Of a DNA stretch of 29,345 nucleotides, positions 7,174 to 15,324 are shown piece by piece. The DNA lies in the IMG/VR virus record IMGVR_UViG_3300035116_000011, positions 1 through 29,345 of that record; one strand, given 5' to 3'. The DNA is from a virus. Positions within the stretch are counted from its first letter, which is position 1, and each line of letters starts with the position of its first letter. The notes under the pieces were generated by a model that saw only the letters and a list, made by a program, of their open reading frames with translations, made no database searches and was not told the DNA's origin. The position numbers were made by a program, and so were the translations under genes.

Positions 7174-7559
7174 GGGAATGCAGGCAGTGCAGTAAAGAGG
7201 ATGCGCCCTGGTTCGAGCCTGCACCTTGCTCCTGCGGCCTGCCGCTGGATGAGGACGATCCCAGCCCGCTGAAGCACGCGGCGGACTGCAACGGCATCGG
7301 GCACGAGGTGGTGCTGTATCCGGTGCGCATCGACAAGCGCGAGATGACGTATGACCAGAAGCTGTTGCCCAAGTGGACGGCGAAGGGCTGGCGTCTGATG
7401 CAGAACGGCATCCGCTATTACCGCGTTAAGTATCTATGCCGCCAGTGCATCGTGGCCGAAGATGGCGCGCAGGAGCGGCGGCGGGAATACGAGAAGGCGT
7501 GCAAGGCGACGGCTGGCGGTGAAGCGATAAGTTACGCGCAGATGCTGGCGAGCCAATAG
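7170..7559 (+). CDS. Cys-rich putative zinc-binding protein
   Basis: A 129-aa protein starting at a GTG that overlaps the terL stop. It has three short Cys clusters: 'CRQC' near residue 4, 'CSC' near 20, and 'CRQC' near 90, with a further Cys at about 40. This fits one or two zinc sites. The C-terminal third is a charged helix ('EDGAQERRREYEKACKATAGG'). It lies between terL and head genes and is transcribed with them. Possible roles are packaging accessory or a DNA-binding factor, but I recognise no named family. Confidence 0.7.
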   Translation: MRECRQCSKEDAPWFEPAPCSCGLPLDEDDPSPLKHAADCNGIGHEVVLYPVRIDKREMTYDQKLLPKWTAKGWRLMQNGIRYYRVKYLCRQCIVAEDGAQERRREYEKACKATAGGEAISYAQMLASQ

Positions 7560-7571
7560 GAGAGAGCGACG

Positions 7572-7916
7572 ATGGCATGGACGGTATTTCAAGCAACGGT
7601 AACGACTCCCGGCACGCCCCAGCAACTGACCAGCTCGGTCGTGCCCGCATTCCCGACGATGAGCGGCAGCATGTCGGGCGTGGTCCTGCCCACGGCATCA
7701 GTGGTGGTCTTTCAGGCGGGGGCGCTGAACACGGCGAGCAAGAACATCTATATAGGTAGCAAAGGCATGACTGCCGGCACCGGGCTGTCGCTGCCTCCCG
7801 GCGTATGGTCGCCTCCGATTTCGCTGGCCGAGGGCGCGGTATCGCTGGCCGAGATTTGGATTGACGCGGACTCGGGGACGCTGGTCAAGGGCCTGACCGT
7901 GCTGGTGGTGGGCTGA
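7572..7916 (+). CDS. Small structural-type protein, unknown
   Basis: A 114-aa protein preceded by AGGAGAGA. It is rich in Thr, Ser, Gly, Ala and Val with almost no Lys/Arg, and is predicted to be all beta ('MSGVVLPTASVVVFQAGA', 'IYIGSKGMTAGTGLSLPPG', ending 'LVKGLTVLVVG'). This composition is typical of phage capsid decoration or accessory surface proteins. It lies in the head operon before the portal. Assignment as a virion protein rests on composition and context only. Confidence 0.65.
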   Translation: MAWTVFQATVTTPGTPQQLTSSVVPAFPTMSGSMSGVVLPTASVVVFQAGALNTASKNIYIGSKGMTAGTGLSLPPGVWSPPISLAEGAVSLAEIWIDADSGTLVKGLTVLVVG

Positions 7917-8377
7917 TGCGGCCGCGTATGCCGCAGAAGCCTGTCTGCCGAACCTGCGGAAAGCCGGTTCTGTTCGGCGACCTCTACTGCTCTAAGGAAT
8001 GCGGGCAGAAGCTCAAGACGGTCGCGGAGGCGCTGCTCGATGCGGGCTTTGTGGCGGATGAGCGGGCGCCCAACATCTATCGCAAGAATGGCATTGCGCT
8101 AACTGTGGAGGCGACGGCAAATGTCGGTTTGGACAAGGCTATTCGGCAGCACGGCGACATCCGCCAGCAATACGGCGCTGGAGGCGCTGTGCGAACTGAT
8201 GAAGGGCCAGCAGAAGCTGTTGGCGCAGCAGCAGGAGACGCTGGACCGGATCGTGACGGCGCGCTACGACCGCCCCCTGGAGCGCAGCCGGGCAACCGCG
8301 CCAACGGAGCCATTGCCGTCGTGGGCGATGAACGACCAGGGCGATTCGCGTCCCGACCCGGAAGCGGCGGAGATTGA
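7916..8377 (+). CDS. Zinc-ribbon protein with doubtful C-terminal frame
   Basis: The first 68 codons look real: the ATG overlaps the preceding stop (TGATG), and the product starts with a treble-clef-like zinc knuckle ('CRTCGKPVLFGDLYCSKECGQKL', two CxxC-type pairs) followed by a helix and beta strands ending near 'GIALTVEATANVG'. After 8121 the frame overlaps the next gene for 257 bases and changes character: it becomes Gly/Ala/Pro/Arg-rich with unfavourable codons, as expected of a shadow frame. Either the protein truly has a disordered tail of 85 residues, or a base change removed an earlier stop. The role is unknown. Confidence 0.6.
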   Translation: MRPRMPQKPVCRTCGKPVLFGDLYCSKECGQKLKTVAEALLDAGFVADERAPNIYRKNGIALTVEATANVGLDKAIRQHGDIRQQYGAGGAVRTDEGPAEAVGAAAGDAGPDRDGALRPPPGAQPGNRANGAIAVVGDERPGRFASRPGSGGD

Positions 8378-8435
8378 GCGGCAGTTGAGCAGGATCGCGA
8401 CGGCATCGGATGCGGAGTGGGTGAATGGCGACTAG
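8121..8435 (+). CDS. Small protein upstream of portal
   Basis: A 104-aa protein with a good ribosome site (GGAGG 9 bases before the ATG). The middle is a predicted coiled coil ('ALEALCELMKGQQKLLAQQQETLDRIV', about 19-45), followed by a disordered acidic tail. Codon choice in this frame is typical of the neighbours, which is why I take it as real over the overlapping frame of the preceding gene. Its last 11 bases overlap the portal start. Coiled-coil proteins at this place can be head-assembly factors, but the function is not established here. Confidence 0.75.
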   Translation: MSVWTRLFGSTATSASNTALEALCELMKGQQKLLAQQQETLDRIVTARYDRPLERSRATAPTEPLPSWAMNDQGDSRPDPEAAEIERQLSRIATASDAEWVNGD

Positions 8436-10725
8436 TGCGCAGGCCGGGCATCCCGAGGTAGCGCCGCAGACGGATGCGCAGGGCGCGCTGTCGGATCACA
8501 TCACGAAGATGTACAAGAGTGCCAGCCGGTCGCGCTATGCGGAGGAGCGGGAGTGGGCCACGGCTGGCTACTTCGACCAGAACAAACAATGGCTGGAGGA
8601 AGACCCGGCGGCGGGCGGACGCTTGCGCCCTATGGACCGCAAGAAGGATGCCAAGTGGCCGCAGCCGATCACGAACCTGTTCAGCAAAACGATCAATATT
8701 AACGCCAACGCCCTCGGGGCGGACATTCCGCGCATGCTGGCGCTGTCGGATAATTACGACGCGCGCAATCGCCGGGCGGCGGAAGCGGCCGAGAACGTCA
8801 TCGATGCCGGGAACCGCGAATCGGATATGGAGATCATCAACCCCACGCTGGCCAAGCGCGTCATATTATGGGGATGGGGATGCACCTATGACACGATTGC
8901 GTTCGATCATTCGACTGTTGAAGTGCCGCAAATCCCTGAAAGCGTACCGCCTCCTGATCCAGCAGCAGGAATGGGCGGAGGGGAACCAGGAGCAGAGGCG
9001 GCTATTCAACCCGCAGGCGGGGCCGTCCCGGCCGGCGCCGCGCCCCAAGTAGAACCCTCGCCCGAACTTCAGGCTATGGGCGTGCAGACGGTGCCCACGG
9101 CGCGCCTGCAGACATATTTACTGACACCCTTTGAAGTCTACCTGCCGCGCGATTCCGCGGACATCAACCTGACGCCCTGGCAGATCGTGCGCTGGCGCAG
9201 GCGGCTGGGGCTGGTCAAGGAGCTGTATCCCGATTATGCGGAGAAGTTCACCGCGGATACGGCTGATGTTGCCTTAGCGTTCTATTACCTCAATACGCTG
9301 CGCTCGCTCTCGTTTCAGAACAGCAAGATGAATGAGGCGGAAGAGGAATTCTGCACCATGACGGAATACTGGTGCGAGTGGACGGCGGTGCCTGAAGAGG
9401 TGCAGGAAAAGATTTCCGCCGAATGGGAAGCGCAGACCTCGGAGATTTACGCATCGAAGGGGCTGACGAAACTGCAGGCGGCGATTGAATATGGCCTCTT
9501 CGCAGTGCAGTGGCAGGGACAAATCGTGCAGTGGGCCGAGAATCCCTGGGATGGCGACTCGCCGCTGACGTTCTTTCCGTTCCAGAAGGACAGCGTTTCC
9601 GTTTATCCCAAAGGGCTGTCGGTGGAGCTTATCCCGCTGACCAAGTCGCTGAATCGCGTGGATTCGCTGATGCTGCGCGCGGTCATGAGCACAGGAACGG
9701 GCAAATGGCTGGTGCCGACGACGCAGCCGATCACGCAACTTTCGGGCGATCCGGTGGAGAAGGTAGAGTATGACCCTCTGGGCGATGGCAAAGTCAAGCC
9801 GGAGTTTATCAATCCCACGCCCTATGGCCCGGTGCTGATCCAGTTGCGGGAGCAGATTGTGGCCGATTTCAAGGAACTGGGCTACTCCAATTCGGTGGCC
9901 GAGGGCGAGATGCCGGGAGCGGGCACGGCCTTCAGGCTGGCGGCCTATATGGGCGCCAAGGCCGAAGAGACGCGCAAGACGATGCGCTATCTATGGGAGC
10001 AGGCGCATGAGTTGCGGGCGCGGAAGCTGATCAAGATGGCGCGCAAAGTCTGGACGGAGCCGCGCAAAGTGCAGACGGCCGGGTTTAATAACAAGTTTGC
10101 GGCGCAGCAATTGGAAGCGGCCGACATTCCCGAGGATGGCTACGAACTGAACGTCATTCAGGATTCGAGTAAGCCTAAGACGCAGACGGAGAAGCTGCAA
10201 GTGCTGCAACTGGCGCAGCAGGGCGGATATGTGAACCCGCAAGACCCGCAAACGCGGGAATACGTGCTCGAGGCTCTAGGCTTGCAGGATCTCGATCCCA
10301 CCGACCATCTGCAGTATATGAAGGCCGACCGCGATCTGGAGAAGCTGAAGCGGAACATACAGCCGATGGAGTCGCCGTTCGAGAAGTGGGATATTCCGCT
10401 GCGCGTGACGGCGCTCTACACGCTGACGGAGGAATTCGAGGACAGCCCGGAGAACATTCGCAACGGCATCCTGATGTATGCGCAGTATCTGAGCGACAAA
10501 CTGCAGGTAGCGCAGGGCGCGCCGCTGGGGCTGCCGCAGCCGGGACCGGGCGGGCCTCCGCCGTCGCCGGCAGACTTAGCCGCCAAGGGCGGTCCTGGCG
10601 GTCAGCCCGCAGCGCACGTTCTGGGGCAGGTTCCGGGCGCGCAGGTCAGTAATTCGCAAGTTCAGGGCGCGGCCGTGCGCGAGGCCGCCAACATCGTTCC
10701 CAACAGTCCCTCGCCGAGCGCGTAA
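8425..10725 (+). CDS. Portal protein
   Basis: A 766-aa portal protein, close to the size of the P22 portal (725 aa) and larger than siphovirus portals. It would form the dodecameric ring at the unique capsid vertex through which the terminase pumps DNA. The N-terminal part ('SRSRYAEEREWATAGYFDQNKQWLEE', then 'PITNLFSKTININANALGADIPRML') has the form of podovirus portals. Residues about 171-217 are a Pro/Gly/Ala-rich insertion. The core is followed by a long helical region ('TAFRLAAYMGAKAEETRKTMRYLWEQ', about 495-530). The end (from about 690) is a disordered Pro/Gly/Ala-rich tail. It follows terL and precedes scaffold and coat, the normal head-gene order. Confidence 0.88.
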   Translation: MATSAQAGHPEVAPQTDAQGALSDHITKMYKSASRSRYAEEREWATAGYFDQNKQWLEEDPAAGGRLRPMDRKKDAKWPQPITNLFSKTININANALGADIPRMLALSDNYDARNRRAAEAAENVIDAGNRESDMEIINPTLAKRVILWGWGCTYDTIAFDHSTVEVPQIPESVPPPDPAAGMGGGEPGAEAAIQPAGGAVPAGAAPQVEPSPELQAMGVQTVPTARLQTYLLTPFEVYLPRDSADINLTPWQIVRWRRRLGLVKELYPDYAEKFTADTADVALAFYYLNTLRSLSFQNSKMNEAEEEFCTMTEYWCEWTAVPEEVQEKISAEWEAQTSEIYASKGLTKLQAAIEYGLFAVQWQGQIVQWAENPWDGDSPLTFFPFQKDSVSVYPKGLSVELIPLTKSLNRVDSLMLRAVMSTGTGKWLVPTTQPITQLSGDPVEKVEYDPLGDGKVKPEFINPTPYGPVLIQLREQIVADFKELGYSNSVAEGEMPGAGTAFRLAAYMGAKAEETRKTMRYLWEQAHELRARKLIKMARKVWTEPRKVQTAGFNNKFAAQQLEAADIPEDGYELNVIQDSSKPKTQTEKLQVLQLAQQGGYVNPQDPQTREYVLEALGLQDLDPTDHLQYMKADRDLEKLKRNIQPMESPFEKWDIPLRVTALYTLTEEFEDSPENIRNGILMYAQYLSDKLQVAQGAPLGLPQPGPGGPPPSPADLAAKGGPGGQPAAHVLGQVPGAQVSNSQVQGAAVREAANIVPNSPSPSA

Positions 10726-10734
10726 AGGAGAAAC

Positions 10735-11055
10735 ATGGCAATCACTGCAGCGTTTACCAGCTTTGAAGTTCCAGGGGCCTCGAAAGTGGGCATCGTCGAG
10801 GTCGGCTTCAGCACCACCGATTACCTCACCAACGGGGTGGATGTGCGCCCCGCGATTCTGGCCGCGACGGGCTGCGTGCAACTGAGCGCGCTGGTTCCCG
10901 TTTCGCTCGGCCCCACGCTGACCGCGGGCATCGCCGACTTCAGTTGGGACCGGGCCAACTCCAAGCTCAAGCTCTACACCTCAGCAGCGGCCGAATGCGC
11001 CAACGCGCTCGATATTTCGTCGATTAAGGTCTATCTCTACGTAAAGGGGAATTAG
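10735..11055 (+). CDS. Small structural protein, possible head decoration
   Basis: A 106-aa protein with AAGGAG before its ATG. It is compact, all-beta and low in charge: 'MAITAAFTSFEVPGASKVGIVEVGFSTTDYLTNGVDV' at the start and 'SKLKLYTSAAAEC...SIKVYLYVKGN' at the end. I have seen this general pattern in short proteins of phage head operons that bind the capsid surface, but cannot name a family. It sits between portal and scaffold, ten bases after the portal stop. Confidence 0.65.
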   Translation: MAITAAFTSFEVPGASKVGIVEVGFSTTDYLTNGVDVRPAILAATGCVQLSALVPVSLGPTLTAGIADFSWDRANSKLKLYTSAAAECANALDISSIKVYLYVKGN

Positions 11056-11058
11056 CCA

Positions 11059-11502
11059 ATGCCAACCTTCCAGAAATGTGAAGTGGTGGATGCGTCGAAG
11101 TATGAAGGCCCGGCGCTGACGGTGGTCAATGACCAGCTGGGCGAGCAGGCGGCGCTGCCGGGCGATTACCTGCTGGGCACGGAGCGGGGCAAAATCCGCG
11201 TTATGGGTGCCAGGCAGTTCGAGGCGGAGTTCGTGGCGTACAGCAAGACTCCGTGCGATGACCAGTTGGCGGCGGCCAGGGCGGTGGTTGCCGACTTGAA
11301 AGGAAAGAGCGCCTCGCTGGCCGCCTCGAGCGCCGCGGCGGAGGCGGGTTTGTCTGCCGCGCAGGCGGAATTAGCGGCGGAAAAGGCGAAATTGGCTGAG
11401 TTGCAGGCAAAATACGATGCCCTGGCGTCGGCGGCGGCCCCCGCGGCGGCGCATGCGCAACCCGATGACGAAGCCAAAGACAAAAAGGCCGCCAAGAAGT
11501 AA
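11059..11502 (+). CDS. Two-part virion-associated protein with coiled coil
   Basis: A 147-aa protein. Residues 1-65 form a small beta domain with 'LPGDYLLGTERGKIRVMGARQFEAEFV', a pattern that recurs in short phage head-operon proteins. Residues about 72-125 are an Ala-rich coiled coil ('DDQLAAARAVVADLKGK' through 'ELAAEKAKLAELQAKYDAL'). The end is Lys-rich. The Ala-rich helix could make it a scaffold-like or linker protein. No catalytic motif is visible. Spacing to the preceding gene is three bases. Confidence 0.65.
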   Translation: MPTFQKCEVVDASKYEGPALTVVNDQLGEQAALPGDYLLGTERGKIRVMGARQFEAEFVAYSKTPCDDQLAAARAVVADLKGKSASLAASSAAAEAGLSAAQAELAAEKAKLAELQAKYDALASAAAPAAAHAQPDDEAKDKKAAKK

Positions 11503-11523
11503 CAACGGCTAGAGAGGAAAGAA

Positions 11524-11730
11524 ATGGGCGATCAGATTCAAGAATGGTTCACCTATCATGCGCCGAAAGGCGAGCAGCCGCAGCGTTACGAGGCTATTCG
11601 TGATGCCGCCAAGCAGTTTGCGTATGTGTTGCAAGCCAACACGAACCCCTGCGCAGACCAAACCGCCGCATTTCGCAAATTGCGTGAGTGTGTAATGACT
11701 GCGAACGCTTCGATCGCGCTGGAGGAATAA
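11524..11730 (+). CDS. Acb2/Tad1-type helical-hairpin protein, candidate anti-CBASS sponge
   Basis: A 68-aa protein whose form matches small phage proteins of the Acb2/Tad1 hairpin group: an N-terminal 'EWFTYHAPKGEQPQRYEAIRD' segment, a first helix ('AAKQFAYVLQANT'), and a second helix closing with 'AFRKLRECVMTANASIAL'. Known Acb2 proteins assemble as hexamers that bind and sequester cyclic oligonucleotide signals, so that CBASS (and, for some members, Thoeris) effectors are not activated. There is an AGAGAGGAAAG ribosome site, and the gene lies in the late operon between portal and scaffold genes, so it would be made late in infection. I recognise the family by pattern only; a head-associated small helical protein is the alternative. 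Confidence 0.6.
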   Translation: MGDQIQEWFTYHAPKGEQPQRYEAIRDAAKQFAYVLQANTNPCADQTAAFRKLRECVMTANASIALEE

Positions 11731-11731
11731 T

Positions 11732-12727
11732 ATGCACCCGTTGCTCCACATGATCATGCTTTTCGGCTTGCTTGATGGCGCGGATAGCGGCGTAAATGGC
11801 GCCGCGGTCATGGATGCGCCTCCCGCGGAGCCTGCAGGCTCGCCCAGTGAGCCTGTAACCCCGCAGGAACCGCCTGCGCCACCCGCAGAACCGCCTCCCG
11901 CCGATCCCAACGACCCCATGGCGGCCCTGCAGGCGGCGATGGACGCGCAGTTGGGCAAGGATGAGCCGGTTACGCCTCCAGCGACACCGGAGGCAGCCGC
12001 ACAGCCTCAGATTCCGCCCGAATTCGCGCAGGCGCTGCAGATTTCCGACTTTGTGAAGGAGCCGGCGCATGTCGAGCAGGCTATCAGGGCGGCGGACGAG
12101 GTTTGGAAGGTAGCCAGCGGCCAGGCCCCGGCCTCGAGTCTGCTGGAGGGCATGCGCGCGGCCAATCCCGAGGGATTCAAGGCGGTTATCGGCGACCTGA
12201 TTCCGTACATCGAGCAGATCACCGGGCGGGCATTCACCAATCAGCCGCCTTCGCCTCCCGACCCCAACCGGGCGCGCCTCGATGCGATTGAGAAGCGGTT
12301 TGCGGATCAGGAGACGGAACGCAGGCAGTCGGCGTACCGGGAGCAGGTGCAGGCGGCCAACAAGATCGCCACCGACTTCATCGGCAATTCGATCAAGGGA
12401 ACCTTTGCCGAAGGGCAGGATGCGCGCTTCTATGCGCTGCTGGCGTCCAAACTGGATGTAAGCGATGAGGGCATGCGGCAACTGCTCGGCGGCAATATCA
12501 AGCCGCTGGAAAAGGCTATCCGCGAAGTTAAGGCCGAGGAAGTCAGGGCATGGAAGGCTTACGGCGAAAACGTGAAAAAGCAGCAGCACACCCTGGCCAA
12601 TGCGGTTCCCGCCGTCAAGGGCGGCAATGGGGCAAGGCCGCCCGCACCTGATTCCATGAAGGCGCTGCCGGGGGAGACGACCTCGCAGGCGGTGACGAGA
12701 CTTTTGCAGGGCCGATCCGGCCCGTAA
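11732..12727 (+). CDS. Putative capsid scaffolding protein
   Basis: A 331-aa acidic, largely helical protein directly upstream of the coat gene, which is the scaffold position. Residues about 28-90 are disordered and very rich in Pro/Ala/Glu. Residues about 95-260 are helical ('FAQALQISDFVKEPAHVEQAIRAADEVWKV', then 'RLDAIEKRFADQETERRQSAYREQVQAANK'). The C-terminus is basic ('KAYGENVKKQQHTL' and 'SQAVTRLLQGRSGP'), where scaffolds usually contact the coat protein. GGAGG lies before the ATG. The first dozen residues are hydrophobic, which is odd for a scaffold, so an internal start such as the Met at residue 27 cannot be ruled out. Confidence 0.65.
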   Translation: MHPLLHMIMLFGLLDGADSGVNGAAVMDAPPAEPAGSPSEPVTPQEPPAPPAEPPPADPNDPMAALQAAMDAQLGKDEPVTPPATPEAAAQPQIPPEFAQALQISDFVKEPAHVEQAIRAADEVWKVASGQAPASSLLEGMRAANPEGFKAVIGDLIPYIEQITGRAFTNQPPSPPDPNRARLDAIEKRFADQETERRQSAYREQVQAANKIATDFIGNSIKGTFAEGQDARFYALLASKLDVSDEGMRQLLGGNIKPLEKAIREVKAEEVRAWKAYGENVKKQQHTLANAVPAVKGGNGARPPAPDSMKALPGETTSQAVTRLLQGRSGP

Positions 12728-12852
12728 TCAGACATTAGCAGCAAGGCGAAAGCATAACGGACCAGCTTTGAGGGCGGGTCCATGGGATGTCTCCGCGCCG
12801 GGCGGCTAAAACGCGCCGAAGGATACCCCTGCGGCCAATAAAGGAGACTCTC

Positions 12853-14106
12853 GTGGCAGATGCTAATACCATCACGAGGATTGGGGGCATCCTCAAGAAT
12901 GTCTATGGCCCCAAAATCGAGGAGCAGCAGAATAAGACCGCTGTCCTCCGCACCCGTTACGGAAAGGCCGATAACGAGTATGTCCGGTCCATGGCCGGCG
13001 ATCACTTCGAATTCCCGGCCAGGATCGGCGGCAACCGCGCCGGCGTGGCCCCGGCCGCTTCCGACGACGCGCTGCCGGTAGCAGGACGCCAGCAGGAGAA
13101 GAAGTTCAGCGTCTTCGACCGCGGCTATGTGGCCGTCATCAAGATGTTCGAGAAGGACATCCTGAACTCGGAGTCCAATCCGCAGGCGTTCGCCAACCAC
13201 CAGACTAACGAAATGACGCAGATCGTTACCGACACCGAGAAGGTCATTAACATTGACATCGCGGCCGGCGACGGCTCGGGCATTCTCGGCCTGGCGGCCA
13301 GCGGCACGGCCTCGGCCACCCAAACGCTGACGGTCAGCACCGCTTACGGCGGCTTCGGCTCGCGCTACATTCAGGTGGGCGACGTGGTGGACTTCTACAG
13401 CGCCAACCTCGTCACTAGCCGCTCGGCGGGCGCGGGGCTCACGGTCAACTCCATCACCCCATCGGCGGCGGGCGGGCCGGCGACGGTGGTGCTGTCGGCC
13501 TCGGTCACCACCACCACGGGCGATGTGCTGGTGCGCGGCGCGGGGCGCGTCAATAAGTCCTATATGGGGCTCTACGGCGCGACCAACAACCAGAATGTGA
13601 CCTTCCAGGGGCTGGCCACCGGCACGTATACGCTGCTGCAGTCCAACCTGATCGCGGCGGCGGGCAACTACCTCAACGAAGGCTATCTGCAGCAACTAGT
13701 CTCCGCCATCAACGTGGCCTCGGGCGAGGACATGGACGAGTTCGTGGCCTCGCATGCGCAGTTCGACGTGTACGAGGCGCTGGGGTTCGCGCAGAAGCGC
13801 TTTACCGACTCCACTATGGACAAGGGATACGAAACGCTCACGTTCAAAGGCAAGAAGTTTGTCAAGGATGTGGATGTTCCGCCTGCCGTCATCTATGGCA
13901 TCAAGCGCGACACGGTAAAGTTCGGGCAGGTCGCAGGGCTCAACTTCTCGGAGCTGGACGGCGGGGTGCTGAAGTGGGTTCCGGGGTTCGCGGCATACAC
14001 CGCGTATATGCGCGAGTATGGCAATTTTGTCTACACACATCCTAATCAACTAGGGTGCATCGGCGGGCTCGGATACAACACGTCCAGCACCGCCTACACG
14101 CGCTGA
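12853..14106 (+). CDS. Major capsid protein
   Basis: A 417-aa HK97-fold coat protein. The N-terminal arm and E-loop part ('LRTRYGKADNEYVRSMAGDHFEFPARIGGNRAGVAPA') is followed by spine-helix sequence with 'FDRGYVAVIKMFEKDI' and 'QTNEMTQIVTDTEKVINIDIAAGDGSG'. A Gly/Ser/Thr-rich beta insertion occupies about 155-232 ('RYIQVGDVVDFYSANL' to 'GDVLVRGAGRV'). Then comes the A-domain with 'DMDEFVASHAQFDVYEALGFAQKRFTDS' and a C-terminal beta part. The frame is open from 12787, but the GTG at 12853 has AAGGAG 7 bases before it and gives the natural 'MADANTITRIGG' start. It follows the scaffold gene and is closed by an intrinsic terminator. Confidence 0.88.
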   Translation: MADANTITRIGGILKNVYGPKIEEQQNKTAVLRTRYGKADNEYVRSMAGDHFEFPARIGGNRAGVAPAASDDALPVAGRQQEKKFSVFDRGYVAVIKMFEKDILNSESNPQAFANHQTNEMTQIVTDTEKVINIDIAAGDGSGILGLAASGTASATQTLTVSTAYGGFGSRYIQVGDVVDFYSANLVTSRSAGAGLTVNSITPSAAGGPATVVLSASVTTTTGDVLVRGAGRVNKSYMGLYGATNNQNVTFQGLATGTYTLLQSNLIAAAGNYLNEGYLQQLVSAINVASGEDMDEFVASHAQFDVYEALGFAQKRFTDSTMDKGYETLTFKGKKFVKDVDVPPAVIYGIKRDTVKFGQVAGLNFSELDGGVLKWVPGFAAYTAYMREYGNFVYTHPNQLGCIGGLGYNTSSTAYTR

Positions 14107-14112
14107 GCTTCT

Positions 14113-14149
14113 GGGGGGGACCGGTTTGCAGGCCGGCCCCCATTTTTTC
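14113..14149 (+). terminator. Intrinsic terminator after the coat gene
   Basis: A G-run (14113-14119) and CCGG (14121-14124) pair with CCGG (14133-14136) and CCCCC (14137-14141), with a small bulge and an 8-nt loop, followed by ATTTTTT (14142-14148). It begins a few bases after the coat stop codon. It would let the coat message accumulate separately from the tail genes, which would then depend on read-through or a further promoter. Confidence 0.8.
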
Positions 14150-14162
14150 TCAAGGACAATCC

Positions 14163-14606
14163 ATGATCTATCTCGTCGGCGAAGATGGGCGCTCCGTGCC
14201 CGACTGGTTCAGGCGCGGGCTCAAGAACATCGATAGTGCCCTGGTGTGCTATTACAACCGCTTTCAGAACCAGTTCTGCATCGACCGCTGCGTGCACGGC
14301 GCCGATTGCCAGTCCGCCGATCACGTTTCCTGCGAGAAGACCAATGTCCACATCTTCGAGCACATGAGCGAAACGGTGCTGGACAAGGTCCGCAGCATGG
14401 ATGCCTGGACGAAGTATGGCTCGAGCGGCGAGATGGGCCTCCTGCGGCAGAGGAAAGAGCGCGAGAATGCCAAGGCGGAATGGGATGCCAAAGCGCAGGA
14501 AGATTCGCGCGCCGCATGGCGCGACGGCTTCCGCGATGACCGCGTGCAGGTCAACAGGCTGCGCCACCTTCTGCAGCAGCATGATGTAGCGCGAGTCCAC
14601 AAGTAA
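14163..14606 (+). CDS. Unknown Cys-cluster protein after coat
   Basis: A 147-aa protein. The open frame reaches back into the coat gene, but the ATG at 14163 has AAGGA 7 bases upstream and lies after the terminator. Residues about 40-58 hold four Cys ('CIDRCVHGADCQSADHVSC') that could bind zinc. The C-terminal half is a charged helix ('RQRKERENAKAEWDAKAQEDSRAAWRDGFR'). Its place after the coat gene is where head-completion or connector proteins usually lie, but I do not recognise the family. Confidence 0.7.
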   Translation: MIYLVGEDGRSVPDWFRRGLKNIDSALVCYYNRFQNQFCIDRCVHGADCQSADHVSCEKTNVHIFEHMSETVLDKVRSMDAWTKYGSSGEMGLLRQRKERENAKAEWDAKAQEDSRAAWRDGFRDDRVQVNRLRHLLQQHDVARVHK

Positions 14607-14656
14607 CGGGGCCTGAGAGCCAAGGCGATCACGCAACGTTTACGAGGAGAGGAAGC

Positions 14657-15238
14657 ATGCCAGTCAGGTTCTACAATCCCGGCCCCGCCATGAACGAGCG
14701 CCTGCGCTATGACAACCCCATCGGCGATCCCAAGGAGTCGAACATGGTTTCCGGTCATATTCTCAATGTGCCGGAAAAGGACTTCTTCGACGTTCCCACA
14801 GAAATCAGGATCGACGAGAAAGAAGGGGAGTTTGTTGTCCCGGTGAAGTTCGCCGACCGGGTGCAGGCGCTTTACCGGCACATTGGCATAGTGCGCATCA
14901 ATCCCAACCCTAAACGCCCCATCGAGGACGACGACAACGTGGCCCTGAACGAGAAGGATGCGCGGGAGAAGGGTGAGCGGCTGTGGCGGGATTGCATGAT
15001 CGACATGGTGCGCGCGCATACCCAGCAATGCGCCGAGATTCGCAGCCACAACAACATTCCCACGCGCGCCCGCGGCACGACCGCCCAGGCGTTCAGGACG
15101 CTGGGCATCGAAGACCCCGCCAATGATGTGGCGGACGTGCTCAGCCGCAAGCAGGATGTGAGCGAAGTGGCCGAGCTGCGCAGGCAGTTGGAGGAACTGA
15201 AAACCCTGATGCTGACGGGAGCCAAGGCAGGCAAGTAA
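14657..15238 (+). CDS. Unknown late protein
   Basis: A 193-aa protein with GAGGAGAGG before its ATG. The N-terminal half is beta-like and mentions no motif I know ('MVSGHILNVPEKDFFDVPTEIRI', 'GEFVVPVKFADRVQALY'). The middle is basic and helical, and the C-terminus ends in a coiled coil ('DVSEVAELRRQLEELKTLML', about 165-186). It is transcribed with the gene before it, ahead of a minus-strand insertion. A connector or minor virion role is possible by position only. Confidence 0.68.
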   Translation: MPVRFYNPGPAMNERLRYDNPIGDPKESNMVSGHILNVPEKDFFDVPTEIRIDEKEGEFVVPVKFADRVQALYRHIGIVRINPNPKRPIEDDDNVALNEKDAREKGERLWRDCMIDMVRAHTQQCAEIRSHNNIPTRARGTTAQAFRTLGIEDPANDVADVLSRKQDVSEVAELRRQLEELKTLMLTGAKAGK

Positions 15239-15324
15239 TTGGAAATATTGCCGGTCTTGCGCCCCGGCTTGCCAGGTTATCAGCCTGGACGCTTCGCTAG
15301 CGGATGGAGGCCGCACGGCGGAGG

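Noticed and set aside
11594-12589. 331-aa minus-strand frame opposite the scaffold gene
   Set aside because: Very Arg/Gly/Leu-rich antisense shadow of a GC-rich gene, without ribosome site or motif.
12559-13695. 378-aa minus-strand frame opposite the coat gene
   Set aside because: Long only because high GC removes stops; composition is typical of an antisense shadow and it opposes a clear coat gene.
15262-15300. Terminator at the end of the 193-aa gene
   Set aside because: A short CCAGG/CCTGG hairpin exists, but no T-run follows on either strand.
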